Assembly: GCA_031262895.1 (NCBI GenBank)
Contig: JAISGW010000214.1
Coordinates: 1-17,265, forward strand
From: Tannerella sp.
GTDB taxonomy: Bacteria > Bacteroidota > Bacteroidia > Bacteroidales > Tannerellaceae
Reading direction: 5' to 3'
Length of the DNA stretch: 17,265 bases
A program made the position numbers and the translations under genes. Of this stretch, positions 7,019 through 15,635 are shown one piece after another. How positions within the stretch are numbered: position 1 is the stretch's first letter; every line of letters begins with the position of its first letter. The notes beneath the pieces were generated by a model that worked only from the letters and a program-made list of their open reading frames with translations, had not been told where the DNA came from and did not search any database.

Positions 7019-10000
7019 TTAAAATACTTCGAAATCGGAGATGAAGCTCATGGCGCGGCGGGGCGAATTGTCCGAAGCGGCCGTGGTTTGTTCGGGCTTC
7101 TCTATTTCGAGGCGCACGTAACGCGCCTTGGCCGGAGCAGCGAGCAATTGCTCGCTTGCGGCAGCCTTCTCTTCGCCTACGGTCTGCCAGGCGTCGGAAG
7201 CATTGGTTTTTACTTCCAGCTTATAGCTGGGGCCGTAAGCGGCGAAGCGGCGTCCGAAACGTCCCATCTTTACATCCCATCCGCGAAGTGTCTGGGCTTT
7301 GCCGAGGTCTACTTCGATGAACTTCGGCCAAGTCGGCGTAGCGTCTACCCAAAAAGTTTGCGGGTTGTCGTCGATGGCATAGGCGGCTTTGCTCCTTTGG
7401 CTGTCTTCGCCGGAATGGCCCACCAGCTTGCCGTCGACCAAAAGGTTGCGGTGCGAGATGACCGTAGAGGCGTAGTTGTTGCTTTCCATGTCGGTCGTGA
7501 CCAAAGGCATGGCCGGCGTGAGGTCGTCGTTATTGTCCAAAGCGGCCGTGGCGGCGAAGACGAGGATTTTGGAATCCTTCGGCAAGACTACTTCCTTGGC
7601 GTCCTTGGGGAGCTTGACGGCCAGGCGGAACATATAGCCGTAGATGTAGGGCACGTTCGCTTCCTTGACGGAGTGGATATGGGTGCCGACATAAGCCACG
7701 TCGGGCGTCTTATAGAAGGCCTTTGTCTGTCCCTGATGCCCCCATTCGCCGATAAAGCCGGAGAAGTTCGGGACAATCAGCGTTTGCGGGCGGCCGTCTA
7801 CATAAACGGTGGCCAGGTCGTCGTCGGAGGTAGAGGCGGCCAGCAGGTAGAGCTTGTTGATGTGCTTGCCTGCGGGCAAGTCGAGGGTGTCGCCGTGGCA
7901 GCGGAGTCCGTCGTTGACTTCGGGGCTGGGGAATTCGAAGCGGACGCCCGTCTGATTGATTTCCTTCGGGAGCAGTTCGGCGGCGTAGGAGTCGCCCTTG
8001 CCGTCAATGTCGCCGGTACGGTGGAAGGCGGTGTAGGTGGCAATCTTCGTGTTATAGGGGAGGCTCAGGGGGTAGGAGGCCGGTTGTGCCAGCTCTACCG
8101 GAGGTGCGGCCAGGCGTACGCGGAAGGTCTTGATGGCGTAGGCCGGGATGTCGAAGGTCAGCGTCTTGCCGCTGGCATGGGCCTGTCCGATGACGTCTTC
8201 CACGCCGTTCAGTTCTTGGGCACTGGCGATGTCGCCGGCGAAAGTGACCGTCATGTTCTTCTCGGGCTTGCCGCTCGTCTCATAGAAGCGCAGCACGTAG
8301 TCGTTGCTCCGTTCGGCCCGCTTCAAGGCGACGAGGCGGATTTGGTCGCTTCCCAGTTTGAGGAAGGAGAACGAACGGCCCAGTGCGCCCTTATGCTTGG
8401 GTGCCGTAAAGGTCTTGGCCGGCTGGTTCAGGATGTTGCTCTCCAAAACGGCCTGTTCGGGTTTCAAGGCGCCGGTATGGCCCACGATGGAATAGGAGAA
8501 CTGGTGGTGCCCGAAGTCCTGGTTGGCCTCATAGGTGTAGTTGCGCCCTACGCCGGGGGTGCGGAGCAGGCTCAGGCGGATGGTATGGCTGTCGGGCTTG
8601 TCCCAGCCGTATTTGCTGTCGTCGAGCACGGATACGCCGTAGCTGCCCGACTGGTCGGAGAGGTCGGCCCAGTCTTGGGCGATGACTTCATAGGCAATGT
8701 CGGTGTTGGTGCCGCGTTGGATGTTGCCGAGGCCCAGGTCATAAGTGGCCTTCTCGTTGCTGACCGAGAGCGGAAATTCGGCTTTCAGCAAAGTGTGGGG
8801 AGAAGCCCAGTCGACGTCGTTCACGAAGTCGATGCGGTCATCCTGCCCGCCCTGCGTCAAGCGGATGTACTGGCAGAAGGTGGAGGCGCCGAATTTCTTC
8901 ACGACTTTCAAGGCCGCGCGTGCGGGACCATTTTCGGCAACGGAAATCTGCACGTCGTCGGTGATGCTCTTCGGCGTCTCGTCGATGGTCGACTTCAGCA
9001 CTTCCCAGGAAGGCCAAGTCTTGGAAACGTCGTTGAAGACGGCCAACCGGACAACCTTGCCGGGTTCTACCAGCTCGCGGTTGGCGCGTTTGTCGAAGAT
9101 GGAAGTAATGTCGCCATTGTCATTGAGCTGTATCTTGTAAACGGCATTCTCTATGCTGCGTTTACCCACCTTCAAGGCCGAAGCTATCTTGGCTTTGCCC
9201 GAACGGAGGTCGTAGACCACGTAGGAGAGTGAGGGCAGCTTGGCGGCGAAGGCGATGGTGGCCTCTTTGCCCTTGCGCGAGAGGATTTGCGTGGGGACGG
9301 GCTTGCCTTGCTCGTTGTAGACGGTGACTTCCTTATAGGAAGCGGGCAGCGATACGGTAGCTTGCAGCACCTCGGAGACTTCGTCGGCTACGGGGTTGTT
9401 GATGACGATGGGGATGCCCTTCACCTGGGTATTCAGGGCGCGGGCTACGGTGCCGACGGAGTTGCGGAGCACTTGGGCGAACTGCTTCTGCGAAAGAAGC
9501 TCGTCGTCCCAGGAGAACTCGTAAGCCCGTGGGATGCAGTTGCCGGTAAGGTCGTCATGGAACTGGTGCCAGATGAAACGGCGGTAGGCGTCGCTGATCG
9601 TTTGCATAGGATAAGTCTGCCCGCCCAGCCAGTCGGCCACGACGGCGGAGCGTTCGGCGGCCGTGCCTAATTGCTCGTTCTTGCGGTTGAAGAGTTTCAT
9701 GGCTGACTGCGAGGTGTAGCAACCCGTGCCGTGCACGTCAAGCAGCAGTTCGCCGTTGAAAACCGGCAGCTCCGGATGCTTGTTGAACGGCAGGTAATCC
9801 TGGTAGAACTGGCCGCTGTTGGCACTGATGATTTGGATGGGGCCTTTCCCTTTCAGACCCTTTTCCATGGCTATGACCGACTCCAGCGTGGGCGAGCCGC
9901 CCGTGTCACCGGTGCCGTAGTAATGGTAGAGCCGCTTCTCGGGATTGGCGTTGACTTCCTTTATCAGGGAAGTATCGCAACTGAGGTCTTCGTCGGGCCA

Positions 10001-10654
10001 GTGCGTCGTGTAATTGCCTGCGTCGGCAATCAGCATGATGCGCGAACCGTCGACGCCCTGCCAGAGGCCGAAGTTGAAGGGTATCTTCAGCCCGTTTTTG
10101 TAGAAGGGCTTGTAGCGCCATTGCAGCTTCTGGGTGGAGAAGCCTATCAGGCCGCAATGCGCGGCTACGGTAGGTAAGGTCCAACCGAAACCGAAGCAGT
10201 CGGGCAGGAAGATGTCGTTGTCGCGCATCCCGAACTCGTCTTCATAAAACTCTTGTCCGTAAAGGATGTTGCGGGTATCCGATTCGGGAGAGGGGATGTT
10301 GATGTCGGTGGCGTCCCACATGGCTCCGGCCGGATGCCAGCGCCCCTCCTTCACGTACTGCTTGACTTTCGCGTATTCCAGCGGGTAATATTCCTTCATC
10401 CAGGCATACTTGATGGCACCTTCGAAATTGAAAATGTAATCGGGATACTTGGACATCAGGAAAAGGTTTTGCTCGATGGTGTTCCATAGGTTTTCACGGA
10501 TGGATGTTTGCACGTCCCAACCCCATTGTGTGTCGAAATGGGCGTTGGAAACAACGTAGACTTTGGGCTTCCCCGTTTGCTGCTGTTGTGCGGACATCAG
10601 CAAGGGTGCGCCCAGGAGCAGGCTTACAAGCCCCAACTTTCTAAAAGGTTTCAT
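7019..10654 (-). CDS. Secreted GH38 alpha-mannosidase with C-terminal discoidin-like domain
   Basis: Large (1211 aa) glycoside hydrolase family 38 enzyme, a retaining alpha-mannosidase acting on mannose-containing glycans such as host N-glycans. A signal peptide (charged MKPFRK, hydrophobic core, likely cleavage after SAQ near residue 23) without a lipobox Cys suggests periplasmic export. The GH38 domain begins with the metal-binding NAHFD (H39, D41). The nucleophile is probably D152 in PDCFGFGW, and the metal-site histidine motif is HQFHDDLTG (363-371). Middle-domain and beta-sandwich regions follow. The last 120 or so residues (IDDNPQTFWV...FIEVDLG...YVRLEI) look like an F5/8-type C (CBM32-like) carbohydrate-binding module. 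The gene lies 127 nt downstream of the acyltransferase. The only promoter-like box in that gap is an imperfect TAGTTTCG at 10725-10732. No SusC/SusD genes adjoin it within the window. Confidence 0.93.
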   Translation of the reverse strand: MKPFRKLGLVSLLLGAPLLMSAQQQQTGKPKVYVVSNAHFDTQWGWDVQTSIRENLWNTIEQNLFLMSKYPDYIFNFEGAIKYAWMKEYYPLEYAKVKQYVKEGRWHPAGAMWDATDINIPSPESDTRNILYGQEFYEDEFGMRDNDIFLPDCFGFGWTLPTVAAHCGLIGFSTQKLQWRYKPFYKNGLKIPFNFGLWQGVDGSRIMLIADAGNYTTHWPDEDLSCDTSLIKEVNANPEKRLYHYYGTGDTGGSPTLESVIAMEKGLKGKGPIQIISANSGQFYQDYLPFNKHPELPVFNGELLLDVHGTGCYTSQSAMKLFNRKNEQLGTAAERSAVVADWLGGQTYPMQTISDAYRRFIWHQFHDDLTGNCIPRAYEFSWDDELLSQKQFAQVLRNSVGTVARALNTQVKGIPIVINNPVADEVSEVLQATVSLPASYKEVTVYNEQGKPVPTQILSRKGKEATIAFAAKLPSLSYVVYDLRSGKAKIASALKVGKRSIENAVYKIQLNDNGDITSIFDKRANRELVEPGKVVRLAVFNDVSKTWPSWEVLKSTIDETPKSITDDVQISVAENGPARAALKVVKKFGASTFCQYIRLTQGGQDDRIDFVNDVDWASPHTLLKAEFPLSVSNEKATYDLGLGNIQRGTNTDIAYEVIAQDWADLSDQSGSYGVSVLDDSKYGWDKPDSHTIRLSLLRTPGVGRNYTYEANQDFGHHQFSYSIVGHTGALKPEQAVLESNILNQPAKTFTAPKHKGALGRSFSFLKLGSDQIRLVALKRAERSNDYVLRFYETSGKPEKNMTVTFAGDIASAQELNGVEDVIGQAHASGKTLTFDIPAYAIKTFRVRLAAPPVELAQPASYPLSLPYNTKIATYTAFHRTGDIDGKGDSYAAELLPKEINQTGVRFEFPSPEVNDGLRCHGDTLDLPAGKHINKLYLLAASTSDDDLATVYVDGRPQTLIVPNFSGFIGEWGHQGQTKAFYKTPDVAYVGTHIHSVKEANVPYIYGYMFRLAVKLPKDAKEVVLPKDSKILVFAATAALDNNDDLTPAMPLVTTDMESNNYASTVISHRNLLVDGKLVGHSGEDSQRSKAAYAIDDNPQTFWVDATPTWPKFIEVDLGKAQTLRGWDVKMGRFGRRFAAYGPSYKLEVKTNASDAWQTVGEEKAAASEQLLAAPAKARYVRLEIEKPEQTTAASDNSPRRAMSFISDFEVF

Positions 10655-10781
10655 TTCTCATTGATTGATAATAAAATTTTCATTTGGTATTGTCTCTTTT
10701 TGTCTTTCTATGGAAAAAGGCAAGCGAAACTACGAAACAAATGGAAGAAAGGCAGCGGAAACCGGAAGATTTAGGTATTTT

Positions 10782-11738
10782 TCACGCAAGGCCCTCGCGG
10801 CGGTTGCGCAGATGGATGCGAAGGCGTTCCGCCAGGGAGAGTTTTCCTTTGGAAATGGAAAAATAAGGCGTTTGTATGGCGCCGAATTCGCGGAAGAAGC
10901 GTTCTACTCCCGGCAACATGGAACCCTCGAAATCGAAGGTGCGTACGTGTTCGCCGAGGGCGAGAATGGCTGTCCAGAGCACGAGGCTGTGGGCGCCGGA
11001 ATCGCGCAGGGCTGGGTCGCCGCCTCCGGCAATGTAATAGGCCGTATCGCCTTGCCAGGCGATAAAAGCGGCGGCATGGAGGCGCCCCTCTGTGTCGAAG
11101 GCGCCCCAAATGTCGCCCTGCTCGCGTTGCCGGGCGGCCGCTATCAACCGCATCAGACAGCCTTCGTGCTTGGGCGACTTGCCCTGGCGGGCGAAGGACA
11201 GCCCCTGCAAACGCAAGAGCGCTTCGGCGGAAAGTCCGCGGCGCACCTCAATGCCGGCTTTTTCGGCCCGGCGTATGTTGCGTCGGATATTGGGAGAGAG
11301 GTCGTCCCAGCGTTCCGGGCAAAGCCCGTGCAGGAGGTAGGTGTAGCGCGTGGTTTGCCGGTAGCCCGCCCAATAGAAGGGCAGCCAGTCGGTGACCGCA
11401 TGGGAGAAATTCTGGAGGAAAGAGCGGCAGGGACGCAGGGTATCGATAAAGTAGCTTAAAGCAGTCTGGCGTCGGGCCAGGCGAGCGGAAGGCTTGAGGT
11501 CGGACGGCTCGGGCGCGAACCAGGGACCCATCGTCTGGGTGTAAGGCGGCATGCTGACTAAGCGGGGTAGGGGACAATAGAGCGGCATGGCCGCCCGCAG
11601 TTGCCCTTTCTCCCGATAGAGCAGCACCTCCCAACGTTCGGCGGAGCCGCAAGCTGCGTCTAACCACCAAGCCTGCGTGTACAGCGGAATGTCCGCCCTT
11701 TCCCCGCATAGCCTGCGATAGCTCTCCTTCTCCTTCAC
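10782..11738 (-). CDS. FemAB/GNAT-like acyltransferase (Acetyltransf_6 type)
   Basis: Protein of 318 aa resembling the BioF2-like/FemAB GNAT superfamily: N-terminal PLYTQAWWLDA, central PNIRRNIRRAEKAGIEVR (about 149-166), then HAAAFIAWQGDTAYYIAGGG and the C-terminal FDFEGSMLPGVERFFREFGA. Members transfer acyl or aminoacyl groups; the substrate here is unknown. Cytoplasmic, no signal peptide. The start is GTG: the bases are GTG at 11738-11736, and no in-frame ATG exists between it and the prfB stop, while the next internal Met is too far in. The gene begins 24 nt behind the prfB TAG and in the same reading frame, an arrangement in which stop read-through would give a fusion. Likely cotranscribed with prfB. 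Confidence 0.8.
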   Translation of the reverse strand: MKEKESYRRLCGERADIPLYTQAWWLDAACGSAERWEVLLYREKGQLRAAMPLYCPLPRLVSMPPYTQTMGPWFAPEPSDLKPSARLARRQTALSYFIDTLRPCRSFLQNFSHAVTDWLPFYWAGYRQTTRYTYLLHGLCPERWDDLSPNIRRNIRRAEKAGIEVRRGLSAEALLRLQGLSFARQGKSPKHEGCLMRLIAAARQREQGDIWGAFDTEGRLHAAAFIAWQGDTAYYIAGGGDPALRDSGAHSLVLWTAILALGEHVRTFDFEGSMLPGVERFFREFGAIQTPYFSISKGKLSLAERLRIHLRNRREGLA

Positions 11739-11762
11739 CCTGATATTATCCGAAGATGAAAG

Positions 11763-12879
11763 CTAATCTTCTTTTCCGGCGAACTCCATGAGGTAGGCTT
11801 TGATGAAGCCGTCGATTTTACCATCCATCACGCCGTTCACGTCGGAGGTCTGGTAACCGGTGCGGTGATCCTTGACGCGGCGGTCGTCGAAAACGTAGCT
11901 GCGTATCTGCGAACCCCATTCGATTTTCTTTTTCCCGGCTTCCACCTTCTGACGTTCGGCCAGGCGGCGTTTCATGGCCAAGTCGTAGAGCATGGAGCGC
12001 AGGAGGCGCATGGCGTTCTCGCGGTTGTCGAGTTGCGAACGGCTTTCGGTGTTTTCGATGAGGATTTCGCGCACCTCGCCGGTGTCGGGGTCCTTGTAGT
12101 TGTAACGCAGCCGGACGCCCGTCTCCACCTTGTTCACGTTCTGCCCACCGGCGCCACCCGAGCGGAAGGTATCCCAAGTGTAATCGGCCGGGTTGATGGC
12201 TATCTCTATGGTGTCGTCGACCAAGGGGGTGACGAAAACCGAGGCGAAGGAGGTCATGCGCTTGCCTTGGGCGTTGTAGGGAGAGACGCGCACTAATCGG
12301 TGGACGCCGTTCTCACCCTTGAGGTAGCCGTAGGCGTAATCGCCTTCAAGCTGCATGGTAACGGTTTTGATGCCGGCCTCGTCGCCTTCCTGCAGGTTGT
12401 TCACCGTCACCTTGTAGCCGTTGTCCTCGGCCCAGCGCGTGTACATGCGCATCAGCATGGAGGCCCAATCCTGGCTTTCCGTGCCTCCGGCGCCGGAGTT
12501 GATTTTGAGCACGGCGCTCATCTGGTCGGCCTCCTCGCGCAGCATGTTGCGGAATTCGAGGTTCTCCAGCAGTTCGGAGGCGCGCTTATAGGCCGCGTCA
12601 ACCTCCTCTTCACTGGCTATGCCCTCTTTAACGTAGTCGTAGGCCAAATGCAGCTCTTCAGTTGCCTCGTGCACTTCCTTGTAAAGTTCCAGCCATTTCT
12701 TCAGGTCCTTGACGACCTTCATCTGGGCTTCGGCCCGTTTGCTGTCTTCCCAGAAAGCCGGGTCTTGGGTACGGAGTTCTTCTTCTTCTAAGCGTATCTT
12801 CTTCCCGTCGACGTCAAAGATACCCCCTCAGCGCTTGCTCGCGCTCCAGCACGTCGTGTAACTGGTCTGTCGTTATCAT
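11763..12879 (-). CDS. prfB: Peptide chain release factor 2, with +1 programmed frameshift
   Basis: Releases peptides at UGA and UAA codons. The protein is made from two frames: ATG 12879 gives 21 residues ending ALRGYL, then an in-frame TGA (12816-12814). A +1 slip at CTT TGA C continues as DVDGKKIRLEEEEL in the next frame to TAG at 11765-11763, giving 371 aa (E. coli 365). The slippery site and internal Shine-Dalgarno AGGGGGTATCTTTGAC equal the E. coli signal. This autoregulates RF2: low RF2 slows UGA reading and favours the slip. GGQ, the peptidyl-hydrolysis motif, is at about 244-246. The codon-recognition tripeptide is SPY at about 199-201, where E. coli has SPF. An ATG at 12722 is only an internal Met. 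The gene follows alaS by 34 nt and precedes the acyltransferase. Confidence 0.97.
12804..12830 (-). promoter_or_regulatory. prfB +1 frameshift signal
   Basis: The minus strand reads AGGGGG (internal Shine-Dalgarno), TAT, CTT, TGA, C. CTT is at 12819-12817 and the zero-frame stop TGA at 12816-12814; the ribosome skips T12816 and reads GAC at 12815-12813. The distance between the SD and the slip codon is the classical 3 nt. It is the clearest Shine-Dalgarno-like element in a window where gene starts generally lack one. Confidence 0.95.
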
Positions 12880-12899
12880 AAGCTCTTGTTTTTTGGCCG

Positions 12900-12907
12900 C
12901 AAAGATA
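12900..12907 (-). promoter_or_regulatory. Putative -7 box of prfB
   Basis: TATCTTTG on the minus strand matches TAnnTTTG and lies 20 nt upstream of the prfB ATG, in the alaS-prfB gap. A -33 TTTG at the expected distance is not evident. It could let prfB be transcribed independently of alaS. Confidence 0.4.
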
Positions 12908-12913
12908 TAAAAA

Positions 12914-15526
12914 TTACAGGGAGGCGATGATGCTGTCGACGGCCTTGGCCAGACCGTCGGGGTTTTTGCCTCCGGCCGTGGCGTAATAGGCCTGTCCGCC
13001 GCCACCGCCCTGGATGAATTTGGCGGCCTCTTTGACTAACTGGGAGGCATTAGCCCCGCCGGCCACCAGGTCTTCGCCCAACATTATCATCAAGCTGGGC
13101 TTCCCCTCGTGCAGGAGTCCGGCCACGAGCGCGAAGCCGTCTTTCAGTTCGCCCTTGATTTGGAAGGCGATGTCCTTCAATAATTCGGTGGAGCCTTCGC
13201 CCACGTAGCGCATCAGCTTGAAGCCGCCGCGTTCTTCGGCATGGGCCAGAAATTCCTTCTTCAGGCTTACGGCCTTTTCTTTGGCATAGGCCTCCAATTG
13301 TTTGTGCAGCTCGGCGTTCTCCTCTATGGACTTGTGAACGGCCTGCGCCAGGTTGGGGATGTTGTTGAACATGGCCCGGAGTTCGCGCAAGACGTCCTGG
13401 TAACGGTAGAGGGCTTCCTCAGCACCGGTGGCCGTGACGGCCTCAATGCGGCGCACACCGGCGGCTACGGAGCTTTCGGAAAGGATATGCAAGGAACCTA
13501 TCATGCCTGTGCGGGGAATGTGCGTGCCGCCGCAGAGTTCGATGGAGCTGCCGTATTTCACCACGCGTACCTCTTCGCCGTATTTCTCGCCGAACAAGGC
13601 CATGGCGCCTAATTTCTTGGCTTGGGCTATAGGCATGTGGCGCACTTCCTCGAGGGGATAGTCGGCGCGTATCTTTTCATTGACCCGGCGTTCCACCTCG
13701 CGCAGTTCTTCGTCGCTCACTTTCTGGAAATGGGAGAAGTCAAAGCGCAGGGCTTCGGGCGAGACATAAGAGCCGCGCTGCTCGACATGCTTGCCCAGTA
13801 CTTCGCGCAGGGCTTCATGCAGCAGATGGGTGCCGGAGTGGTTGCATTCGCTGGCGAGGCGTTTCTGCACGTCCACATGTGCGGTGAACGAGGCGGAAGG
13901 GTCTTCCGGAAGATGTTCCATCAGGTGGATGGAAAGGTTGTTCTCGTTCTTGGTGTCCAGCACGGCGAGGCGTCCGGTTTCGGATTGCAGCCAGCCGGTG
14001 TCGCCTACTTGCCCGCCCCTTTCGGCATAGAAGGGGGTCTGGTCGAGTACTACCTGGTAAAGCTCCTTGTTCTTTTGCTTCACCTTGCGGTAGCGGAGTA
14101 TTTCTACGTCGGCTTCCATGAAGTCGTAGCCGACGAACCGGCTTTCGCCTTCGCGCAATACGACCCAGTCGCCTTTCTCCACGGCCGCCGCATGGCGGGC
14201 GCGTTCCTTCTGCTTGGCCATCTCGGCATCGAAGGCGGGCACGTCGACGTCCATGCCCTGTTCGCGAAGGATAAGTTCGGTCAAATCCAGAGGGAAGCCG
14301 AAGGTATCGTATAAGGTAAAGGCGTCGGTACCGTTGAGGGTCTTTATTCCGGCAGCCTTGGCCTCGGCGATTTTCTTGTCGAGAAGGCGGATGCCCGTGT
14401 CGAGGGTGCGGAGGAAAGCTTCCTCCTCTTCTTTCATGACCCGTTCGATGAGCGTCTTGTGCTTGATGAGTTCGGGATAAGCGTCGCCCATGGTCTCAAT
14501 CAGGATGGGCAGTAAGCGAAAGAGAAAAGCTTCTTTTTGGTTCAGAAAAGTGTAGGCATACCGGACGGCGCGGCGCAGGATGCGCCGGATGACATAGCCG
14601 GCCTTGGCGTTCGAGGGCAATTGCCCGTCGGTGATGGCAAAGGCGATGGTGCGCAGGTGGTCGGCTACGACGCGCATGGCTACGTCGTGTGCGGGATCGT
14701 CGCCGTAATTGAATCCAGTCAGCGCGGCGATATGCTGGATGATGGGTTGGAAGACGTCGGTGTCGTAATTGGAAGTTTTCCCTTGCAGGGCCATACAGAG
14801 GCGCTCGAAGCCCATGCCCGTGTCGATGACTTTGGCGGGCAACGGCTCTAAGGAGCCGTCGGCCTTGCGGTTGTATTGCATGAAGACTAAGTTCCAGATT
14901 TCGATGACCTGGGGGTTGTCCTTGTTTACTAAAGAGGCGCCGCTGACGGCTTTGCGCTCGGCTTCCGGACGCAGGTCTATATGTATTTCGGAGCAAGGTC
15001 CGCAAGGCCCCGTGTCACCCATTTCCCAGAAATTGTCCTTCTTGTTCCCGTTCAGAATATGGTCGGTGGGCAGGTGCTGTCCCCAATAACCGGCGGCCTC
15101 GTCGTCACGGCCCAAGCCGTCGGCGGCGTAGCCTTCAAAGACGGTTGCGTACAGGCGGGAAGCGTCGAGGCCGAGCTTGTCGACCAGATATTCCCAGGCC
15201 CAGTCGATAGCCTCGTGCTTGAAATAATCGCCGAAGGACCAGTTGCCCAGCATTTCGAACATGGTATGGTGATAGGTGTCGTGCCCGACTTCCTCCAAGT
15301 CGTTATGCTTGCCGCTGACGCGGAGGCATTTCTGCGAATCAGCCACGCGCGCGTATTTGGCGGGCACGTTGCCCAGGATAATGTCTTTGAATTGGTTCAT
15401 TCCGGCATTGGTAAACATCAGGGTCGGGTCGCCTTTCACTACCATGGGAGCGGAGGGCACAATCTGGTGCCCCTTGGATGCGAAAAAGTCCTTGAAGGAC
15501 TCGCGGGTTTGCTTTGCTGTCAACAT
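12914..15526 (-). CDS. alaS: Alanyl-tRNA synthetase
   Basis: Class II aminoacyl-tRNA synthetase charging tRNA-Ala. I start it at ATG 15526 (MLTAKQTRESFKDFF), giving 870 aa against 876 in E. coli. The frame is open 19 codons further, to ATG 15583, but that peptide (MQIVFQIINEV...) has no counterpart I know and covers the promoter. Aminoacylation core motifs are visible early (FTNAGMNQFKD; HHTMFEMLGNWSFGDYFK). The editing domain has H563-x3-H567 and C665-GGT-H669, the conserved zinc set. The C-Ala domain ends with a glycine-rich GGGGGQAYYATAGG. The gene is followed after 34 nt by prfB and transcribed divergently from the M23 peptidase gene, a neighbourhood I recall from other Bacteroidales. Confidence 0.97.
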   Translation of the reverse strand: MLTAKQTRESFKDFFASKGHQIVPSAPMVVKGDPTLMFTNAGMNQFKDIILGNVPAKYARVADSQKCLRVSGKHNDLEEVGHDTYHHTMFEMLGNWSFGDYFKHEAIDWAWEYLVDKLGLDASRLYATVFEGYAADGLGRDDEAAGYWGQHLPTDHILNGNKKDNFWEMGDTGPCGPCSEIHIDLRPEAERKAVSGASLVNKDNPQVIEIWNLVFMQYNRKADGSLEPLPAKVIDTGMGFERLCMALQGKTSNYDTDVFQPIIQHIAALTGFNYGDDPAHDVAMRVVADHLRTIAFAITDGQLPSNAKAGYVIRRILRRAVRYAYTFLNQKEAFLFRLLPILIETMGDAYPELIKHKTLIERVMKEEEEAFLRTLDTGIRLLDKKIAEAKAAGIKTLNGTDAFTLYDTFGFPLDLTELILREQGMDVDVPAFDAEMAKQKERARHAAAVEKGDWVVLREGESRFVGYDFMEADVEILRYRKVKQKNKELYQVVLDQTPFYAERGGQVGDTGWLQSETGRLAVLDTKNENNLSIHLMEHLPEDPSASFTAHVDVQKRLASECNHSGTHLLHEALREVLGKHVEQRGSYVSPEALRFDFSHFQKVSDEELREVERRVNEKIRADYPLEEVRHMPIAQAKKLGAMALFGEKYGEEVRVVKYGSSIELCGGTHIPRTGMIGSLHILSESSVAAGVRRIEAVTATGAEEALYRYQDVLRELRAMFNNIPNLAQAVHKSIEENAELHKQLEAYAKEKAVSLKKEFLAHAEERGGFKLMRYVGEGSTELLKDIAFQIKGELKDGFALVAGLLHEGKPSLMIMLGEDLVAGGANASQLVKEAAKFIQGGGGGQAYYATAGGKNPDGLAKAVDSIIASL

Positions 15527-15576
15527 CTTCTCGTCTACGAATTTATTGGATACCTCGTTAATAATCTGAAAAACAA

Positions 15577-15607
15577 TTTGCAAAAGTACGCCTAATTCTT
15601 ATTTTTG
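15577..15607 (+). promoter_or_regulatory. Promoter of the M23 peptidase-MerR pair
   Basis: TTTG at 15577-15580 and TATTTTTG at 15600-15607 are separated by 19 nt, a full match to the Bacteroidota -33/-7 consensus (TTTG ... TAnnTTTG). The -7 box ends 28 nt before the ATG at 15636. Confidence 0.65.
15581..15588 (-). promoter_or_regulatory. Putative -7 box of alaS
   Basis: TACTTTTG on the minus strand fits TAnnTTTG and lies 54 nt upstream of the chosen alaS ATG. The -33 region is poor. It is adjacent to the -33 element of the divergent plus-strand promoter. Its position inside the longer open frame supports the shorter alaS start. Confidence 0.45.
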
Positions 15608-15635
15608 CGAGAATTTTTGAAGGACAAAATGAAGC

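Noticed and set aside
6716..9232. Long plus-strand open frame of 838 codons
   Set aside because: It runs antisense through the repeat array and the C-terminal half of the GH38 gene. Its translation has no recognisable domain and is a by-product of the GC-rich codon pattern of the mannosidase.
11763..12722. prfB as a 319-aa gene starting at ATG 12722
   Set aside because: That ATG is internal. The upstream 31 codons and the frameshifted 21-codon first segment match RF2 fully.
15527..15583. Longer alaS start giving 19 extra residues
   Set aside because: The extra peptide has no family counterpart and overlaps the promoter region; MLTAKQ fits known AlaRS N-termini.
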